This document shows positions 61,120 to 64,000 of a stretch of 64,000 nucleotides of DNA, one piece after another. Below the pieces are notes generated by a model. That model saw nothing but the letters and a program-made list of their open reading frames with translations, was not told the DNA's origin and searched no databases. Numbering within the stretch: the stretch's first letter is position 1; the number at the start of each line of letters is the position of its first letter. The stretch spans positions 372,001-436,000 of the forward strand of contig CANTUQ010000161.1 of the NCBI GenBank assembly GCA_947683425.1, given 5' to 3'. Source of the stretch: Excoecaria cochinchinensis. Lineage: Eukaryota; Streptophyta; Magnoliopsida; Malpighiales; Euphorbiaceae. A program made the position numbers and the translations under genes.

Positions 61120-61518
61120 TTATAGTATGGTATTGTATGTATGGATGATACTATGTAAGTTTATTATGAGTTGGTTTTAGTATTGAAGGATGGAGTGGAT
61201 GGATATTATTGTTGTGCCCTTGCTGAGGCTGTGGATTTTTGAATTTGCAATTTTGCGTAGGTAAAAATATAAGTTGTTATACTGCCGAAATCTTTACCAA
61301 ATGAATAGTAATTTTGGACAGTTATAGGTCAATCGGCAAGTTTAAGTGTATAAGGTTATTTGATTTAATGGTTAAGCAACTTAAAAGATTTAGTGAGAAG
61401 AAAAAAAAAATTAACCCGCCACTTCGCATATAGACTTAATTAGACTTTAACAATTATGGTAATCGCATAGTAACTCTAAGTTAACAGTGTACGTACAGTG
61501 TAAGGGTGTTACAGGGAT

Positions 61519-62869
61519 AACTAATGACATAATTGTAATCATAGTGAAGTTAAATGGCAAAAGTGTAATTTAATAGAAATATAAGGATTAAAATGTAATT
61601 TGACTTGAAAATAGTATTTTAAGCACTAAATGGTAATTTGTATGTCAAATAATGAAATAAATGTAAGAATAAGATTAATTAATGGTATTTTTGAAAATAA
61701 AAAAAATGGAGGGTAATATGGTAATTTATTAAAAATGTGGGGACTAAATTGTGAAATGTAATAGTAATGTTAATTAAAGGATTAAAATGTAATTAACCAT
61801 AAATAGGATTTAAGTGTAAATGTAATGTTAGGAAATAATGAGAATTATTATATGTTGATTATTATATGTTAATAATAATAATAATAATAATAGTATGATA
61901 ATGATATGGAATAATAAAAATAATAAGGATTTTAATAAAGGAAATGTTAGTAGGGATAAAAAAAAATAAGTATTATGCATATGTATAGTAGTATTTAACA
62001 TTAAAAAAGAATAATGACAATGTAACTAATAAGAATAAATGAATTAAGTTATATGCTTATTAAAGGTTAAGATATGAAATTATTTTTATGGACATTAATG
62101 CATTATTAACTATAGGAATAGAATTTATGAAAATAATGTAGAATAAATAATGTGAATTAAGTAATTTAATCATATGATGAATTATGCATATGTTAATGAA
62201 TAAAAATAATGTGTTTAAGTTTTAATTTATGAATGGGTGTATGAACTTATATATGGAATCGGCATAAATAATGCTCAGCACGTAGTTTATTTGAATGCGT
62301 GTAGGTATAGGAGCTTAAGGATCGGAGCAAGCATACAAGGAGAATTTTGGGAGTTGACTAATAAGCAAGAATTATAGGACGTTTTGTATATGTAAGTAAG
62401 ATGGCATGTATAAGTAAATAGATAAATGAGTTTGACTGTATAAAATGAATTGTATAACGCTTCTAAGGACTGTTTAATATTTCAGACAGTTATGGTATGA
62501 TATATTTGAGACTGTATTATAAGTATATTATGCTATATGAACTGTTGTGCCCTTTACGGGCTGCAGTATTGATTGACATGCAGGAGGGTAGTTATATTTA
62601 TAGCCGTCATACTACCGAAATTTTATCTAAATGAATAGTAAATTAGATAGTTACAGGTCAATCAACAAAGGTAATGATAAAGAGTTGAATTATAGAGGAC
62701 TAAGAGGATTAGAATTTAAGATTAAGATATATAGTTGGTTCACAAGTCGAAAAGAAAAAAAAATTTACCCATTTTATCAATCAATTAGTTATCAATGCAC
62801 TTCAAACAATTATGGTAATCGTTAAGATAAGATAATTTACATACAGTATGGAGTGATAAGGGTGTTACA
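61519..62869 (+). other. C1 LTR 3' part, no gene
   Basis: Degenerate array continuation to about 62268, then ATAATGCTCAGCACGTAG and the conserved 3' LTR end. The 64-codon ORF at 62631 has no support. Confidence 0.6.
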
Positions 62870-62874
62870 CCATA

Positions 62875-64000
62875 GTTCCAGAATTGGTGAAACAACCAAT
62901 GCCAAAATTTTAGAGAATGGTGAGGTTAGTGGGAGTGCTGAAAATCAAGTTATGGATATAAATGAAATAAGGGTTGATGTTTCATTGCCTATAAATGTTC
63001 GTTAAACACACAACCACAACAAATGTTTTTCTTGTTTTGGAAGATCAAAATAATCAAGAACAATATTTGGATAATGAAGAAGCATCCCATGAAGAAGCAT
63101 CCCATGAAGAACCTAACTTTCCACTAGCTTATACAAATGAACCAACTGGTATAACCTTAGATAAACCTGTAAGGGTTAGAAGGTCAGCTATTCCTAATGA
63201 TTATGAGGTTTATTTGCAAGATTCAGATTTTGATTGTGGCATTGATAATGATCCTGTTTTGTTTTCACAAGCCGTAGGTAGTAATAAGTCTGAAAGATGG
63301 ATTGATGCTATGAAAGAAGAGTTAGAATCAATGGCTCAAAACAATCTATGGGATCTTGTAGACTTGCCAGAAGGTTCTAAAAGAGTTGGCTGTAAATGGG
63401 TCTTTAAGACCAAATGCGACTCGAATGGCAATGTTGAAAGATATAAAGCTAGACTTGTAGCCAAAGGTTACACTCAGAAAGATGGCACTGATTATAAAAA
63501 GACTTTTTACCTATCTCAAAGAAAAATTCATTGAAAATAATTTTAGCATTGGCGGCTCATTTTGATTTAGAGTTATATCAAATGGATGTGAAAACAATCT
63601 TTCTGAATAGGGATCTTGAGGAGGAAGTTTATATGGATTAACTGAAGGTTTTTCCATTGAAGGTAAAGAAAATATGTTGTGTAAATTGAAGAAATCAATA
63701 TATGGACTTAAACAAGCTTCCAGGCAATGGTTTATCAAGTTCAATAATACCATTACTTTGTTTTTTGGTTTTGAGGAAATCATTGTTGATTGGTGTATTT
63801 ATCGGAAGATCAGTGGGAGTAAGTTTATATTTTTTGTTCTGCATGTTGATGATATTTTTCTTTTTGCTAATGACTTGGGTATATTGCATAAGACTAAATA
63901 ATTTCTTTCTAAGAGTTTTAAATGAAAGATATGGGAGAGGCATCTTATGCGATTGGAATTTCAATATTACGTAAGAGATCGGAAGGTTTATTAGGACTGT
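62875..64000 (+). pseudogene. pol: Copia pol: linker and reverse transcriptase, truncated by window
   Basis: After the TSD the linker continues (SSRIGETTNAKILENG), frameshifts near 62998, then 62995-63534 reads an acidic tandem EEASHEEASHEE and the RT start SERWIDAMKEELESM, GCKWVFKTK, KARLVAKGYTQ. A frameshift follows near 63505. The palm shows LYQMDVKTIFLN with the first Asp and HVDDIFLF (about 63844-63867) in place of the usual YVDD. A TAA lies near 63638 and another frameshift follows it. KLKKSIYGLKQASRQW is intact. RNase H lies beyond the window. Confidence 0.85.

Larger units (their letters stand above)
50273..61513 (+). mobile_element. Solo LTR C2, TSD GGGAT
   Basis: TGTAGTGGCTTGAATACC to GTGTAAGGGTGTTACA, with GGGAT at 50268-50272 and 61514-61518. 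Without C3 and the MITE it is about 3250 bp. It is inserted in the degenerate array of C1, a member of its own family. Confidence 0.9.
44062..62869 (+). mobile_element. Solo LTR C1, host of nested LTRs, TSD CCATA
   Basis: It starts TGTAATGGCCTGAATATTGG, ends GATAAGGGTGTTACA, with CCATA at 44057-44061 and 62870-62874. After removal of D1 and C2 (with their TSDs) it is 3808 bp: 44062-44220, 47975-50272 and 61519-62869. It has a TATA box (48475-48486), a degenerate array, and a 3' block ACTACCGAAATTTT...ATGAATAGTA near 62617. No coding domains exist, so its retrotransposon family is unknown. Confidence 0.9.
41974..64000 (+). mobile_element. Ty1/copia element, split by nested insertions, 3' end outside window
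   Basis: The domain order gag, protease, integrase, RT is that of Ty1/copia. It is seen at 41974-44061 and resumes after the second TSD copy at 62875. The interruption falls in the pol linker between integrase and RT: TTTCCAAACCATA on the left and CCATAGTTCCAGAATTGG on the right join in a sensible reading frame. It is the oldest recognisable layer in the right half. The 5' LTR is absent or lost at the F junction, and RT runs off the window. Confidence 0.85.

Noticed and set aside
51531..61513. One giant inverted-repeat DNA transposon (ends TGTAACACCC and GGGTGTTACA)
   Set aside because: The ends belong to two separate LTRs in opposite orientation; each has its own TSD (TGATT and GGGAT) and the host LTR is continuous when C3 is removed.

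Overview
The window is repeat-rich nuclear DNA of a flowering plant, probably a eudicot, and I could not support any host gene in it. The plant assignment rests on Tat-lineage Ty3/gypsy elements carrying the plant-type second RNase H, a CACTA transposon, a Ty1/copia element, long AT-rich LTRs and a primer site resembling plant tRNA-Arg. The species cannot be named. Every kilobase from 1 to 64000 falls in one pile of mobile elements inserted into one another. Most boundaries were read from TG...CA ends, matching target-site duplications (TSDs), and continuity of the interrupted host element.

Left part. At 1-10201 lies the 3' two-thirds of a plus-strand Tat element (element 1): gag end, protease, G-patch, RT/RNase H, second RNase H, integrase, a 47-bp tandem array and its 3' LTR (7406-10201). 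It abuts an LTR fragment (family F, 10202-12122), which sits in the pol of an older minus-strand Tat element (B). B has a capsid-bearing gag pseudogene (12123-13925), a split leader, and its 5' LTR at 38012-40221. B's leader is interrupted at 14523/37694 by a complete minus-strand Tat element (A, 14524-37688, TSD CTACC). A's 3' LTR contains a 4.7-kb non-autonomous CACTA element (TSD TCG), which itself holds a solo LTR (TSD ACAAT). A's 3' internal region contains another solo LTR (D2, TSD AACTT).

Element A is a deletion derivative. It keeps the second RNase H and integrase blocks but has lost the gag capsid block, the protease/G-patch block and, by an in-frame deletion, the RT segment with the YVDD site.

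Right part. F-family LTR sequence (40222-41973) leads into a decayed Ty1/copia element (41974-44061, resuming 62875-64000). Its pol is split by a Russian doll of solo LTRs. C1 (44062-62869, TSD CCATA) contains D1 (44221-47969, TSD TTCTA) and C2 (50273-61513, TSD GGGAT). C2 contains C3 in inverse orientation (51531-59070, TSD TGATT) and a 438-bp foldback MITE (TSD TTATAGTA). C3 contains a Tat-type solo LTR, E (55196-57542, TSD CTTAT).

The coding blocks of each element together describe one replication cycle: packaging, maturation, reverse transcription from a tRNA primer, RNA removal by two RNase H domains, and integration. All copies are broken by stops, frameshifts or deletions. The most unusual signals are: a GC-rich hairpin-prone island that differs strongly between the two LTRs of a single element, a 47-bp repeat that is open in all three forward frames and encodes the same 47-residue cycle in each, family-specific short palindromes inside LTRs, and a degenerate array that sets LTR length in family C.
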